Below, in pieces: positions 37,518-47,432 of a stretch of DNA of 60,343 nt. The DNA is from Nitrosomonadales bacterium (GTDB lineage: Bacteria; Pseudomonadota; Gammaproteobacteria; Burkholderiales; Gallionellaceae), in the NCBI GenBank assembly GCA_016177795.1, contig JACOUM010000011.1:1-60343 (forward strand), in the 5' to 3' direction. The notes beneath the pieces were generated by a model. That model worked only from the letters and a program-made list of their open reading frames with translations. It ran no database searches and was not told the origin of the DNA. Both the position numbers and the translations under genes were made by a program. Numbering within the stretch: position 1 is the stretch's first letter; each line of letters starts with the position of its first letter.

Positions 37518-40196
37518 TCAGCGCCGACTGAACAGCAGGACAAGTTTTCTGACCTCTTCCAGCAGCAGAATGCTGGAGGCCACGGCGAAGGCTAATCCCC
37601 AGTCGGCTGCAGCGAGGCCGACAGTATGGAATATCCCCTGTGCCGGCCCCCAGTGCACCACCACCGCCTGCAATCCAACCACTCCGCCGAGCCCCGCCCA
37701 CAGCTTGCCGTTGGCGAAGAAATGGCGATTGAAGGCGGTACCAAATTCGGCGCGGGCATTAAATACATTGAAAAACTGAAATAGCACGAAGGTGGTGAAG
37801 GCCAGTGTCAGGGCGTAAGCCTGCTCGCCCGTTTGCAGGCCGTAGTAATATACCCCAATGGTGCCTGCCGCCATGATGGCGCCGTAGCCGAGCAGGCGCC
37901 AGAAGCGCGGCAACGTCAGGATGCGCGCTGCGGTATTGCGCGGCGGCTCGTTCATGATACCGGGATGCGCCGGCTCCAGCCCCAGAGTCATCGCCGGCGG
38001 GCCATCCATGATGATGTTGATCCACAGGATCTGGATTGCGGTGAAGGGGGTGGGCAGCCCCAGCAATTGCGCGCCGAGTACGGTCAACATGGCACCGATA
38101 TTGGTGGAGAGCTGGAAGCGCACGAACTTGACGATGTTGTCGTAGATGGTGCGGCCTTCCCTGACCGCGCCGACGATGGTGGCGAAATTGTCGTCGGTGA
38201 GCACCATGGTGGCGGCTTCTCTGGTTACCTCGGTGCCGCTGATGCCCATCGCTACGCCGATGTCGGCGTTCTTCAGCGCCGGGGCATCGTTGACGCCGTC
38301 GCCGGTCATCGCCACGACATGGCCGCGCGCCTTCAGCGCCTGAACAATCTTGACCTTGTGCTCGGGGGCGACGCGGGCGAACACCGCAGTTTTCTCGATG
38401 CGCTGCGCAAGCTCGGCGACGCCGATCCGGTCGAGCTCGGCGCCAGTCAGCACCATTCCTTCCAGGCCCAGTTCGTGGGCGATGGCGGCGGCGGTGATGG
38501 CGTGGTCGCCGGTGATCATCTTGACCTGGATGCCGGCCTGCTGGCACAAGCGAATCGCGTCGCGCGCCTCGGGGCGGGGCGGATCGATGATGCCGATCAG
38601 TCCGACCAGAGTGAGCTCCTGCGCCCAGGCCATCAGGTCAGCGGCAGGGTCAAACTCGCGCGCCGGGATGTCGCGTTCGGCCACCGCCAGCACGCGCATG
38701 GCTTGGCTGGCGAGATCGGCGTTCTCGGCCTTGAAGTCGGCGCGGGCCTCGTCGTCGAGCGCCGCCGCGCCGTCCGCTTCGAGATAGCGGCTGGCACGCG
38801 CCAGCAGTATATCGGGCGCACCTTTCACGAACATGCGCACCCGCCCGCCGGCATGGTGAAAGGTGGCCATGAACTTGTGGGCGGAATCGAAAGGAATTTC
38901 GGCGATGCGCGGACTATGCTCGGCCAGACTGCCCGGCTCCAACCCGCCCTTGGCGGCCAGCGCCAGCAGCGCCCCCTCGGTGGGGTCGCCAATCAGCTCG
39001 CCGTTGCGGATATGGCTTTCGTTGCACAGCGCGGCGGGGGTCAGCAGCGGCAGCAAATCCGGCTGCGCCAAGCCATCTTCGGTGGCGATCCCGCCCGCGC
39101 CGGCATAGCCTTCGCCGGAAACGACCAAGCGCCGTCCCCGGTAGAACAGCCTGCGTGCGGTCATCTGGTTGAGAGTCAGCGTTCCGGTCTTGTCGGAGCA
39201 GATCACCGAAGTCGAGCCCAGGGTTTCCACCGCCGACAGTTTCTTGACGATGGCGCGGTTCTGCGCCATACGGTGCATGCCGATCGCCAGTGTCACCGTC
39301 ACCACTGCCGGCAGGCCCTCGGGGATGGCGGCCACTGCCAGGGCAATGGAGGTGATAATGGTCTGCACCAGAGGATCGCCGCGCAGAATGCCGAGCACGA
39401 AAATCAGCGTCACCACCACGCCGGCGATGATGGCGAGGCGCTTGCCCAGCCCGTCGAGCTGCATCTGCAACGGGGTGGGGGTTTCCTGTGCCGCTTCCAG
39501 CAGGCCGGTGATGCGTCCCATCTCGGTTTCCATACCGGTGGCGACGACCAGCGCCTCGATCCGTCCGCGCGTGACCACGGTGTTCATGAACACCATGTTG
39601 CAGCGTTCGGCCAGCGGATATTCGCCGGGCGCAAGCGCATCGGCGAATTTTCCCGCAGCGTGGGATTCGCCGGTGAGCGCCGCTTCGGCTACCTCGGCGT
39701 TGTGTGCCGCCAGCACACGGGCGTCGGCGGGCACGCGGTCACCCGCTTCGAGCAGCACGATATCGCCGGGGGCAAGATCTTCGGCGGCGATTTCCTGCAC
39801 CTCGCCGCCGCGCCGTACCCGGGCGTGTTGCGCCAGCATCTTCCTGAGTGCCGCCAGCGTCGCCTCGGCGCGGTGCTCCTGATAGAAGCCGAGGCAGGCG
39901 TTGAACACGACGACGATCAGAATCACCACGGCATCCTTGATGTCGCCGATCGCACCGGCCAGCACGGCGGCTCCGATCAGCACGATTACCAGCAGATTCC
40001 TGAACTGGTCGAGGAACTTCAGCCAGGCCGGACGCCTGGGTTTTTCCCTGAGCCGGTTGGGGCCGGAGCGCTCCCGCCGTTGCCGTGCTTCGGCATCGGT
40101 TAAGCCCCGACGTGTGGCGTCCAGGCGGAGCAGTAGCGCGTCGACGCCGATAGTCCATGGCTTCATTTTCTGGCCGTCGTTATGGTTTTTCATCAA
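37518..40196 (-). CDS. P-type cation-transporting ATPase (Ca2+-ATPase/PMR1-like)
   Basis: 892 codons. It begins with a cation-ATPase N-terminal domain (LTDAEARQRRERSGPNRL). The phosphorylation loop is CSDKTGTLTLNQM (Asp near 335), with TGES earlier, KGAPDILL in the nucleotide domain, and MTGDGVNDAPALK at the hinge. About ten transmembrane helices, with the PEGLPAVV and IMDGPPAMTLGLEP segments, fit the type II (SERCA/PMCA/PMR1) group. It would export Ca2+ or a related ion; the exact ion is not certain. First gene of the unit leading to aat-bpt-pyrD. Confidence 0.9.
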   Translation of the reverse strand: MMKNHNDGQKMKPWTIGVDALLLRLDATRRGLTDAEARQRRERSGPNRLREKPRRPAWLKFLDQFRNLLVIVLIGAAVLAGAIGDIKDAVVILIVVVFNACLGFYQEHRAEATLAALRKMLAQHARVRRGGEVQEIAAEDLAPGDIVLLEAGDRVPADARVLAAHNAEVAEAALTGESHAAGKFADALAPGEYPLAERCNMVFMNTVVTRGRIEALVVATGMETEMGRITGLLEAAQETPTPLQMQLDGLGKRLAIIAGVVVTLIFVLGILRGDPLVQTIITSIALAVAAIPEGLPAVVTVTLAIGMHRMAQNRAIVKKLSAVETLGSTSVICSDKTGTLTLNQMTARRLFYRGRRLVVSGEGYAGAGGIATEDGLAQPDLLPLLTPAALCNESHIRNGELIGDPTEGALLALAAKGGLEPGSLAEHSPRIAEIPFDSAHKFMATFHHAGGRVRMFVKGAPDILLARASRYLEADGAAALDDEARADFKAENADLASQAMRVLAVAERDIPAREFDPAADLMAWAQELTLVGLIGIIDPPRPEARDAIRLCQQAGIQVKMITGDHAITAAAIAHELGLEGMVLTGAELDRIGVAELAQRIEKTAVFARVAPEHKVKIVQALKARGHVVAMTGDGVNDAPALKNADIGVAMGISGTEVTREAATMVLTDDNFATIVGAVREGRTIYDNIVKFVRFQLSTNIGAMLTVLGAQLLGLPTPFTAIQILWINIIMDGPPAMTLGLEPAHPGIMNEPPRNTAARILTLPRFWRLLGYGAIMAAGTIGVYYYGLQTGEQAYALTLAFTTFVLFQFFNVFNARAEFGTAFNRHFFANGKLWAGLGGVVGLQAVVVHWGPAQGIFHTVGLAAADWGLAFAVASSILLLEEVRKLVLLFSRR

Positions 40197-40387
40197 AGTC
40201 CCACCTGATAGCCAAGGTCACGATCGCCGCAATCATCCTGGCGGCACGAATGACCTCACGTTCGAGCCGGCGGTTGATCCGCCTGCATTGTGGAAAGCGC
40301 CGCGGGAACGGTCAGGGCATATATCCAATACGGGTGTTTTGTGGTTATATTGCCACATGTAAGAGCAGATGGTTTGCGAGGTGGAAA
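40197..40387. other. Divergent intergenic region
   Basis: It separates the P-type ATPase (minus) from the PilZ gene (plus). TGGTTATATT near 40340 is a possible extended -10 for the PilZ gene, and GAGGTGG precedes its ATG. No gene is seen. Confidence 0.4.
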
Positions 40388-41917
40388 ATGTTGTCGGGCA
40401 TATTCGGTAGAAAATCTGATCACCCTATGGCGGATATCAAGTCCGCACAGGCGTTGCTGGACGACCTGCCAAAGAATGACGCGCACAAGATGATCATGGA
40501 GCTGACCGAGTGGATAGAGTCGGTAGCGGACAATGCCGACTTCAAACCGGATCACCAGTTTGCCTTGGTGCGCCTGCTTGATGAAACCGCCCAGCCCTAT
40601 GCACGAAAACTGACGCACGATTATTTTACGCCACAAGCGCTGAGCAAATTCCAGGAAAACCGTCTGTGGCTGGCACTGGGCAATTGGTCGCGTCATACCG
40701 TCAGGGCCTATTTGAAGATATTTGATCGCTATCGCAGCGGCGCCAAGGGAGTCAGCGCCATCAGTGCCCAGGCACCGTTGCTGGCGGCGCGCGCAGTATA
40801 TGCCGTGACTGTGCAATTGAAATACATCTGCGCGCACTATGGCCCGATCGACCACACGATCTGGAGCAATCTTGCCGGAATCTATCAGCATGCCGAGCAG
40901 CAGCAATATCTGGATACGCCGCTTGCGCTCCATTCAGGCGCGGTCGGCGATACTACGGTAAAAGGCGAGTTGGGGCGGTTGCTCGGCTGGTACGGTAGCG
41001 GATTCAGCACCCTGAAGCCGCTGCATATGCACCTGACCGAACGTATTGTCGGCCAGTATTGCTCCACTATCGATGTTGGCGCGCAACAGGATGCAGACAG
41101 CCTGTTCAGCTTTGATCTGGAGCGTCCGGCCGCGCCGATTGGCGTCAAGGCAGGTGGCGCTGCACGTCCATCCATGCGCTTTATCAGCATGGCGGCAATG
41201 CAGCCGAAACTGGAGGCGCTGATTAAAACGCTGGGAAAAGGTGCTGTTCCGGACGACCTCAATCTGGGCGGAATCTATGATGCCGAACCGGTGCGCGAGG
41301 CCGCGCAATACCTCCTGAATTATCTGACTGCGCCGCCGTTGCGGCGCAGTGCGCGGCGCGGGATCGAGGTCGACCTGAGTGTGGTGAACGGTTTTACCAG
41401 GGTGGTCGAACACACCGATGCCGGGCTGAATTTCAGTGAGGAGCAGCCGGCACATTGGGATGTGGAGGACATCAGTGCCAGCGGGTTTCGTACCGTGCTG
41501 CCCGCGCAAGGCCTGGACGGCATACACATCGGCAGCCTGCTCGGCGTGCAACCCGATGGGGTGCAGCATTGGGGCGTGGCAGTGATACGCCGTCTGATGC
41601 GCAATGACGCAAACCAGCTGCAGGTAGGCGCAGAAATGCTGACCAATCAGATAGCCGGCGTGGCTCTGAGCCAGAGTGGGGGCGGCGGCGGATTTGAGGA
41701 CGGGCAACCTGCGCTATGGCTGCAAGCAAGAACGGGTGATCCATCCGGCGAAGCGCGGCTGCTGATGAAGGCGGATACATTTTCTCCGCATCGCAGTTTG
41801 CAGGCACGGTTTGACGGAAAGAACTATCTGCTGATTCCCCTCATGCTGCTGGAAAAAGGGGAGGATTACGATCTGGCGCGTTTCCGCCTCATCGAACAGG
41901 AAAGCGGTTCGGAGTGA
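40388..41917 (+). CDS. PilZ-domain protein, probable c-di-GMP effector
   Basis: 509 codons from the ATG at 40388, preceded by GAGGTGG. The N-terminal 310 residues are helical and match no domain I recognise. A PilZ-like domain covers about 315-480. It has the arginine motif LRRSARRGIEVDL and, about 40 residues later, VEDISASGF, which fits the (D/N)xSxxG c-di-GMP-binding motif. The last 25 residues are acidic. It stands alone between divergent and convergent neighbours. Given the HD-GYP protein in this window, a c-di-GMP receptor role is reasonable; the output is unknown. Confidence 0.7.
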   Translation: MLSGIFGRKSDHPMADIKSAQALLDDLPKNDAHKMIMELTEWIESVADNADFKPDHQFALVRLLDETAQPYARKLTHDYFTPQALSKFQENRLWLALGNWSRHTVRAYLKIFDRYRSGAKGVSAISAQAPLLAARAVYAVTVQLKYICAHYGPIDHTIWSNLAGIYQHAEQQQYLDTPLALHSGAVGDTTVKGELGRLLGWYGSGFSTLKPLHMHLTERIVGQYCSTIDVGAQQDADSLFSFDLERPAAPIGVKAGGAARPSMRFISMAAMQPKLEALIKTLGKGAVPDDLNLGGIYDAEPVREAAQYLLNYLTAPPLRRSARRGIEVDLSVVNGFTRVVEHTDAGLNFSEEQPAHWDVEDISASGFRTVLPAQGLDGIHIGSLLGVQPDGVQHWGVAVIRRLMRNDANQLQVGAEMLTNQIAGVALSQSGGGGGFEDGQPALWLQARTGDPSGEARLLMKADTFSPHRSLQARFDGKNYLLIPLMLLEKGEDYDLARFRLIEQESGSE

Positions 41918-41964
41918 TCCTGTTAACCTGAAACCCGCAATAAACGCCTCCCGACCTGTGCAGC

Positions 41965-43452
41965 TTACAGGTCCAGATTATTGTCCAACCCGGCCAGCAC
42001 CATTTCTGCGGCGCGCAATACCGCACGCGCCTTGTTCTGCGTTTCCATCCATTCGTTGTCCGGCACCGAATCGGCGACGATGCCGGCACCCGCCTGCACG
42101 TACAGCGTGTTGTCCTTGACCACGGCGGTGCGCAGCGCGATAGCCAGATCCATGTCGCCGTTGAAGCCGAGATAACCGACCGCCCCCGCGTAGATGCCGC
42201 GCTTGGTCGGCTCCAGTTCATCGATGATTTCCATTGCGCGCACTTTCGCAGCCCCCGATACCGTGCCGGCGGGAAAGGTGGCCTTGAGCACGTCCATTGC
42301 ATTCAGGCCGGGCTTGAGCGTGGCCTCGACGTTGGAGACGATGTGCATCACGTGCGAGTAGCGTTCGATGATCATCTTCTCGGTCAGCTTCACCGTGCCG
42401 TTCTGCGCGACGCGGCCGATGTCGTTGCGCCCGAGATCGATCAGCATCAGGTGCTCGGCCAGTTCCTTCGGATCGGCCAGCAACTCCTGCGCGAATTCGG
42501 CATCCTGCTGCGGTGTCTTGCCGCGCGGCCGCGTTCCGGCGATCGGGCGCACCGTGACTGCATCGTCTTCCAATCGCACCAGTATTTCCGGCGATGCGCC
42601 GACCACGTGATGGTCGCCCATGTCGTAATAGAACATGTACGGTGAGGGATTGACGCTGCGCAATGCGCGGTACAACGACAGCGGCGCGGCGGGAAACGGC
42701 TGTGCCATACGCTGCGCCAGCACTACCTGCATGATGTCGCCGTCGAAGATATAGCGTTTGGCTTTTTCCACCGCCTGCTTGAACGCGGCTTCACCGAATT
42801 CGGATTTGGCTTCGCCGCCGTGCATTGGCGGTGCGTGCGGGATGTCTGCCGGCCGGCGCAGGCGCGCGGTCAACTCATGCAGGCGTTGCCGCGCTTGCTC
42901 ATAGGCGCCGCTCTGCTCCGGGTTGGCATAGACGACGAAGGTGAGTGTGCCGGAGAGGTTGTCTACCACTGCCACCTGCTCGGTGAGCATCAGCAGAATA
43001 TCGGGTGTGCCGAGCGTGTCGGGCTTGGCTGTTTTCGCCAGGCGCGGTTCGATGTAGCGGATCGTGTCGTAACCGAAATAACCGGCCAGTCCGCCGGTGA
43101 AGCGCGGCAGGTCCGGCAGGGGGGCCGCCTTGAAGCGCGTCTGGTATTCGCGGATGAAGTCCAGCGGGTTGTCGACCTCGTGCGTGGTCTCGGTCTTGCC
43201 ATGAGTCAGGGTGACCTGCCTGCCGCGCACCGTGAGGCGCGTGTCGGCGGGCAGGCCGATAAAGGAATAACGCCCGAAACGTTCACCGCCTTGCACCGAT
43301 TCCAGCAGATAAGAATAAGGCTGGTTGGCGAGTTTGAGATACAGCGACAGCGGCGTGTCGAGGTCAGCGAAAGTCTCGGTGACCAGCGGAATGCGGTTGT
43401 AGCCCTGTTCGGCCAGCCCGTTGAATTCCTGTTCGGTAATGGGGTGCAGCAT
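41965..43452 (-). CDS. trpE: Anthranilate synthase component I
   Basis: 495 codons. First step of tryptophan synthesis from chorismate. It has the Trp-feedback LLES element ([21 protein letters not shown]) and the catalytic chorismate-binding region with [49 protein letters not shown] and [15 protein letters not shown]. The start follows AGGAGG. It is the last gene of rpe-gph-trpE, a frequent order in beta/gammaproteobacteria. A structured leader separates it from gph. Confidence 0.96.
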   Translation of the reverse strand: MLHPITEQEFNGLAEQGYNRIPLVTETFADLDTPLSLYLKLANQPYSYLLESVQGGERFGRYSFIGLPADTRLTVRGRQVTLTHGKTETTHEVDNPLDFIREYQTRFKAAPLPDLPRFTGGLAGYFGYDTIRYIEPRLAKTAKPDTLGTPDILLMLTEQVAVVDNLSGTLTFVVYANPEQSGAYEQARQRLHELTARLRRPADIPHAPPMHGGEAKSEFGEAAFKQAVEKAKRYIFDGDIMQVVLAQRMAQPFPAAPLSLYRALRSVNPSPYMFYYDMGDHHVVGASPEILVRLEDDAVTVRPIAGTRPRGKTPQQDAEFAQELLADPKELAEHLMLIDLGRNDIGRVAQNGTVKLTEKMIIERYSHVMHIVSNVEATLKPGLNAMDVLKATFPAGTVSGAAKVRAMEIIDELEPTKRGIYAGAVGYLGFNGDMDLAIALRTAVVKDNTLYVQAGAGIVADSVPDNEWMETQNKARAVLRAAEMVLAGLDNNLDL

Positions 43453-43471
43453 AAAACCTCCTGTGTTGTTC

Positions 43472-43544
43472 CAAAGACGACGTGATGCGTGGGCGCGTAG
43501 CGCCCGGTGAGGCAGCGCTCACCATCGCCAACTGGTCGTCTTTG
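43472..43544 (-). promoter_or_regulatory. Structured leader upstream of trpE
   Basis: The outer arms CAAAGACGAC (43472-43481) and GTCGTCTTTG (43535-43544) pair over 10 bp and enclose two hairpins. One has arms GGGCGC/GCGCCC (43491-43505) and the other GGTGAG/CTCACC (43506-43523). This three-way-junction shape fills the trpE 5' region. No Trp-rich leader peptide or T-run was found, so it is not a classical trp attenuator. Confidence 0.5.
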
Positions 43545-43573
43545 AGAAATGGAGGGGTTGACAGGTCATAAGA

Positions 43574-44260
43574 TTAAACGCGTTTAATCAGCGGCAAGGC
43601 AGCGGGCAGATTGGCAATCACTGCGTCCACATCCAGAGTTTCCGCCGGTTCGCCGTGATTGTAGCCGTAAGGCACGCAGAACACTGGGCAACCGGCAGCC
43701 CGCGCCGCAAGAGTATCGTTGAGCGAATCGCCGATCAGCAGCATTTGCTTGACCGGTGCACCGAAGAAACTGGCGGCATGCAGCAACGGCAGGGGATGCG
43801 GTTTCTTTTCCGGCAGGGTGTCGCCGGAGATGACGATCTCGAAGTACTTTGCCAGATCGACGCCCTGCAATAACGGTCCGGTATAGCGCGCCAGCTTGTT
43901 GGTGATGCAACCCAGACGGAAACCCGCCGTACGCATGGCCTCCAAGCCATCGATCACGCCGTCGAACGGTTTGCTGGTCAGTAGTACATCGGTGTAATGC
44001 TTTTCGAAGATCGGCAGGGCATGTTCGTACAGCGCGGCATCCGGCGTGGCATGCATTTCTCCGGTTAATGCGCGCTTTACCAGCCAGCCGATGCCGTTGC
44101 CGATATAGCTTGCCAGCAACTCCTGCGACACCGGCGGGTAATCCATGTCGCACAACATGCGGTTGGCCGCTTCGGCAAGTTCCGGCGCGGTGTGCAACAG
44201 CGTGCCATCAAGGTCGATGACGATGGCGGAAATGCTGAGCGGGAAATGCACCGGCTGCAC
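43574..44260 (-). CDS. gph: Phosphoglycolate phosphatase
   Basis: 228 codons, HAD family. Asp nucleophile in VIDLDGTLLHT; also TSKPFDGVIDGLEAM, LGCITNKLARYT and LLIGDSLNDTLAARAAG. It dephosphorylates 2-phosphoglycolate. It lies 5 bp after rpe and upstream of trpE, which supports the gph assignment over other HAD phosphatases. Confidence 0.93.
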   Translation of the reverse strand: MQPVHFPLSISAIVIDLDGTLLHTAPELAEAANRMLCDMDYPPVSQELLASYIGNGIGWLVKRALTGEMHATPDAALYEHALPIFEKHYTDVLLTSKPFDGVIDGLEAMRTAGFRLGCITNKLARYTGPLLQGVDLAKYFEIVISGDTLPEKKPHPLPLLHAASFFGAPVKQMLLIGDSLNDTLAARAAGCPVFCVPYGYNHGEPAETLDVDAVIANLPAALPLIKRV

Positions 44261-44265
44261 CGCTT

Positions 44266-44946
44266 TTACACCTTGGCCAGTTCGGCGCGCATCGCGGCGA
44301 TCACACTGTCATAACGGTGCGGATCGCTTTCCTTGCGCGCACCAAAAATGGCGGAGCCGGCGACGAATGTATCCACGCCTGCTAAAGCCACTTCGCGAAT
44401 GTTTGCCGGCCCCACGCCGCCGTCGATCTCCAGGCGGATCGGCAGGCCGGTCGCGTCAATCATCTTGCGCACCTTGCGCGCCTTGTCGAGCACATGCGGA
44501 ATGAATTTCTGGCCGCCGAAACCGGGATTCACCGACATCAGCAGCACCATGTCCAGCTTGGGCAGCGTGTATTCCAGTATCTCCAGCGGCGTGGCGGGAT
44601 TGAACACCAGTCCGGCCTTGCAGCCGCTTTCCTTGATCAGGCCGATGGTGCGGTCGATATGCTCCGAGGCTTCCGGGTGAAAGGTGATATAGGTCGCGCC
44701 CGCCTTGGCGAAATCGGGAATGATGCGATCTACCGGCTTGACCATCAGATGCGCATCGATCGGGGCGGTTACACCGTGCTTGCGCAATGCTTCACACACC
44801 AGCGGACCGATGGTCAGATTAGGCACATAGTGGTTGTCCATTACATCGAAGTGCACGATGTCCGCACCGGAAGCGAGGACATTGTCGACCTCTTCGCCCA
44901 GCCTGGCGAAGTTGGCGGAAAGAATGCTCGGAGCGATTTGGTACAT
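44266..44946 (-). CDS. rpe: Ribulose-phosphate 3-epimerase
   Basis: 226 codons, TIM barrel. It interconverts ribulose-5-P and xylulose-5-P. Motifs: [62 protein letters not shown] and [12 protein letters not shown]. First gene of rpe-gph-trpE. A 14-G tract lies 66 bp upstream. Confidence 0.96.
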   Translation of the reverse strand: MYQIAPSILSANFARLGEEVDNVLASGADIVHFDVMDNHYVPNLTIGPLVCEALRKHGVTAPIDAHLMVKPVDRIIPDFAKAGATYITFHPEASEHIDRTIGLIKESGCKAGLVFNPATPLEILEYTLPKLDMVLLMSVNPGFGGQKFIPHVLDKARKVRKMIDATGLPIRLEIDGGVGPANIREVALAGVDTFVAGSAIFGARKESDPHRYDSVIAAMRAELAKV

Positions 44947-45011
44947 GACAAATCCTTAAACATGAATTGGAATGCAGGCCCGTATTCTAACCGAATACTT
45001 CGGCGGGTGGC

Positions 45012-45025
45012 GGGGGGGGGGGGGG
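45012..45025. repeat. 14-base G homopolymer upstream of rpe
   Basis: Fourteen consecutive G on the plus strand (C on the rpe sense strand), 66-79 bp before the rpe ATG. Such tracts slip during replication. It may also be an assembly uncertainty. Confidence 0.85.
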
Positions 45026-45104
45026 AGCTTGCTGCTGAACTTTCCCCCTCTGGTGCTGAAGAGTAACGGCGCGAGCGGGGGCAGATCACCAATGCGGTGT
45101 GATA

Positions 45105-45254
45105 ATGCGCCCAATCCCACGTCCGGCTACATCGATTGTGGCCCTGGAAGATGTGGTGTTGACTGACTGGAGCATGGAGGAGGCGATGACCTTTGTTATG
45201 ACCGGCGGCACCAATGCGCCGGAGCGGGTGCGTTTTTCCAACCCGCCTTCATGA
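45105..45254 (+). pseudogene. Remnant of a DUF502-like gene (C-terminal part, frameshifted)
   Basis: One frame reads NAPNPTSGYI; a shift near 45133 leads into VALEDVVLTDWSMEEAMTFVM and ends GTNAPERVRFSNPPS with TGA at 45252-45254. The P-NPTSG(F/Y) motif followed by a (S/T)MxxAMxFVxxGG segment resembles the C-terminus of DUF502 membrane proteins. The 5' part is absent, so this is a relic. Family assignment is tentative. Confidence 0.5.
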
Positions 45255-45332
45255 GATCATAAGTTCCTTTGGCGCAGTCCCGCTGCGGTATCATGCCGTC
45301 TTCGAATTAGTCTGTTACAAGGTTCGCTTTTA

Positions 45333-47345
45333 ATGATATCCGAAAATTTCCTCGACCTCCCTCCCTTGTTGAGCGCATGCGGTACGGTCACGTTACCCGG
45401 ATCCAAGAGTATTTCCAACCGTATCCTGCTGCTGTCCGCGCTGGCACAGGGTGCGACCGAGATACGCGACGTGCTGTTGTCGGATGATACCGAGCGTATG
45501 CTGGACGGCTTGCGCACGCTCGGTGTCGGCGTGGAGCAGCTGGATGCGCATGTGTTCCGCGTGCAGGGCTGCGGCGGAAATTTTTCGGTCAAGGACGCCG
45601 AACTGTTCCTGGGCAACGCCGGCACGGCGTTCCGTCCGCTGACGGCAGCGCTGGCGTTGTCCGGCGGGCATTACCGGCTGTCCGGCGTGGCGCGCATGCA
45701 TGAGCGGCCGATTGGCGACCTGGTGGATGCGTTGCGCGCGCTCGGTGCGAATATCGATTATCCGGGCAACGAGGGTTTCCCCCCGCTGGAGATTTTTTCC
45801 GCAACCCTGAGCGATGCGGCGCGCGTCAGCGTGCGCGGCGACGTATCCAGCCAGTTTCTTACCGCGCTGCTGATGGCCTTGCCGCTGCTGGATCGCAAGG
45901 TCACGGTGGAGGTGGTCGGTGATCTGATCTCGAAACCGTATATCGAGATTACGCTGGCGATGATGGCGCGCTTTGGGGTGAATGTATCGCGAGATGGCTG
46001 GCGCAGCTTCACGGTTGCGGCGGGCAGCCGCTATGTGTCGCCTGGCGCGATCTATGTCGAGGGCGATGCTTCGTCGGCCTCGTATTTTCTCGCGGCGGGA
46101 GCGATCGGCGGCGGGCCGGTACGCATCGAGGGCGTGGGCAGCAACAGCATCCAGGGGGACGTGCGCTTTGCCGATGCCCTGGCGTTGATGGGCGCGCAGA
46201 TCACGATGGGGCCGAACTGGATGGAGGCGCGTGCGCCTCTCGATGGCAAACTCAAGGCCATTAACCTCGATTGCAACCACATCCCCGATGCGGCGATGAC
46301 GCTGGCGGTGGCAGCGCTGTTTGCCGACGGCACGACCACGCTGCGCAACATCGCCAGCTGGCGCGTCAAGGAAACCGACCGCATCGCGGCGATGGCAACA
46401 GAATTGCGCAAGGTCGGTGCGACGGTGGAGGAGGGGGCGGATTACATCCGCATTGCAGGATTTGGGAATGAGGATTTGGGATTTAGGAAAACCGGCGGCG
46501 CTTTGCCCCCAAATCCCAAATCCAAAATCCTGAATCCCGCTTCAGGCATCGACACCTATGACGACCACCGCATGGCGATGTGTTTCTCGCTCACGGCATT
46601 CGGCGCCGAGGGGATGCGCATCAACGATCCGGGTTGCGTTGCCAAGACCTTCCCCGATTATTTCGCGGCATTCGCCGGCGTGACACAGGCCGTGCCGGTA
46701 ATCGCGATCGACGGGCCTTCCGCGTCTGGCAAGGGGACGGTGGCGCAGCGCGTCGCCGAGGTGCTGGGTTATCATTTTCTCGATAGCGGCGCGCTGTATC
46801 GCCTGCTGGGTTTGGCTGCGGTGCAGCGCGGTATCGCGCTGGATGCGGAAGCGCGACTGGCGGACTTGGCGGGGCAGATCGACATCCGCTTCGAGGGCGC
46901 GGATATCTGGCTGGACGGCGCTTGGGTCGGCGATGAATTGCGCGGAGAGTCATGTGCGGCTGCGGCTTCCAAAGTGGCGGCCTTGCCCAAAGTGCGCGCC
47001 GCGCTGCTCGCCAGGCAGCGCGCCTTCCGCCGCGCGCCGGGCCTGGTTGCCGACGGGCGTGATATGGGTTCGGTGGTGTTCCCGGACGCGGTATTGAAGA
47101 TATTTCTCACCGCCAGTGCCGAGGCGCGTGCCGAGCGACGTTATAAGCAGTTGATGGAGAAAGGAATCGGTGCTAATATCACTGCCCTTTTGCTGGATAT
47201 ACGTGTGCGTGATGAGCGAGATACTCAACGCAGCGCGTCTCCTCTGCAACAGGCGCATGGTGCAAGTCTGCTGGATACCACGGCTCTGAATATCGAGCAG
47301 GCGGTGCAGGAAATTTTGACACGCTACCAGGCGAAGCAACGCTGA
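45333..47345 (+). CDS. aroA-cmk: Fused 3-phosphoshikimate 1-carboxyvinyltransferase / cytidylate kinase
   Basis: 670 codons. Residues 1-445 are EPSP synthase: [83 protein letters not shown] and [14 protein letters not shown]. Residues about 456-670 are CMP kinase: [28 protein letters not shown] and [15 protein letters not shown]. Separate aroA and cmk genes are the rule in E. coli; fused forms occur in some betaproteobacteria. An in-frame palindromic insertion (46455-46540) adds about 25 residues just before the YDDHR motif. The gene precedes rpsA, the usual cmk neighbour. Confidence 0.95.
   Translation: MISENFLDLPPLLSACGTVTLPGSKSISNRILLLSALAQGATEIRDVLLSDDTERMLDGLRTLGVGVEQLDAHVFRVQGCGGNFSVKDAELFLGNAGTAFRPLTAALALSGGHYRLSGVARMHERPIGDLVDALRALGANIDYPGNEGFPPLEIFSATLSDAARVSVRGDVSSQFLTALLMALPLLDRKVTVEVVGDLISKPYIEITLAMMARFGVNVSRDGWRSFTVAAGSRYVSPGAIYVEGDASSASYFLAAGAIGGGPVRIEGVGSNSIQGDVRFADALALMGAQITMGPNWMEARAPLDGKLKAINLDCNHIPDAAMTLAVAALFADGTTTLRNIASWRVKETDRIAAMATELRKVGATVEEGADYIRIAGFGNEDLGFRKTGGALPPNPKSKILNPASGIDTYDDHRMAMCFSLTAFGAEGMRINDPGCVAKTFPDYFAAFAGVTQAVPVIAIDGPSASGKGTVAQRVAEVLGYHFLDSGALYRLLGLAAVQRGIALDAEARLADLAGQIDIRFEGADIWLDGAWVGDELRGESCAAAASKVAALPKVRAALLARQRAFRRAPGLVADGRDMGSVVFPDAVLKIFLTASAEARAERRYKQLMEKGIGANITALLLDIRVRDERDTQRSASPLQQAHGASLLDTTALNIEQAVQEILTRYQAKQR
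46455..46540. repeat. Palindromic repeat inserted in frame in aroA
   Basis: The left arm (46455-46488, GGATTTGGGATTTAGG) and right arm (46506-46540, CCCAAATCCCAAATCC) are inverted copies of GATTTGGG-type units. The reading frame stays open through it. Its composition is unlike the rest of the gene. Confidence 0.85.
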
Positions 47346-47432
47346 AAGACAGGCCCCGCCAGACTCTCCGTTTGACGGGAACTTTAAACTAACCCTCTGC
47401 GCAAGCAGATATTTTATCCTTAGGTATATCCG

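Noticed and set aside
37833..40103. 756-codon frame antisense to the P-type ATPase
   Set aside because: Rich in His/Gln/Arg as expected for a shadow of a GC-rich gene; no domain and no start signal.
43453..43573. trp leader peptide/attenuator before trpE
   Set aside because: No short frame with tandem Trp codons and no terminator T-run.
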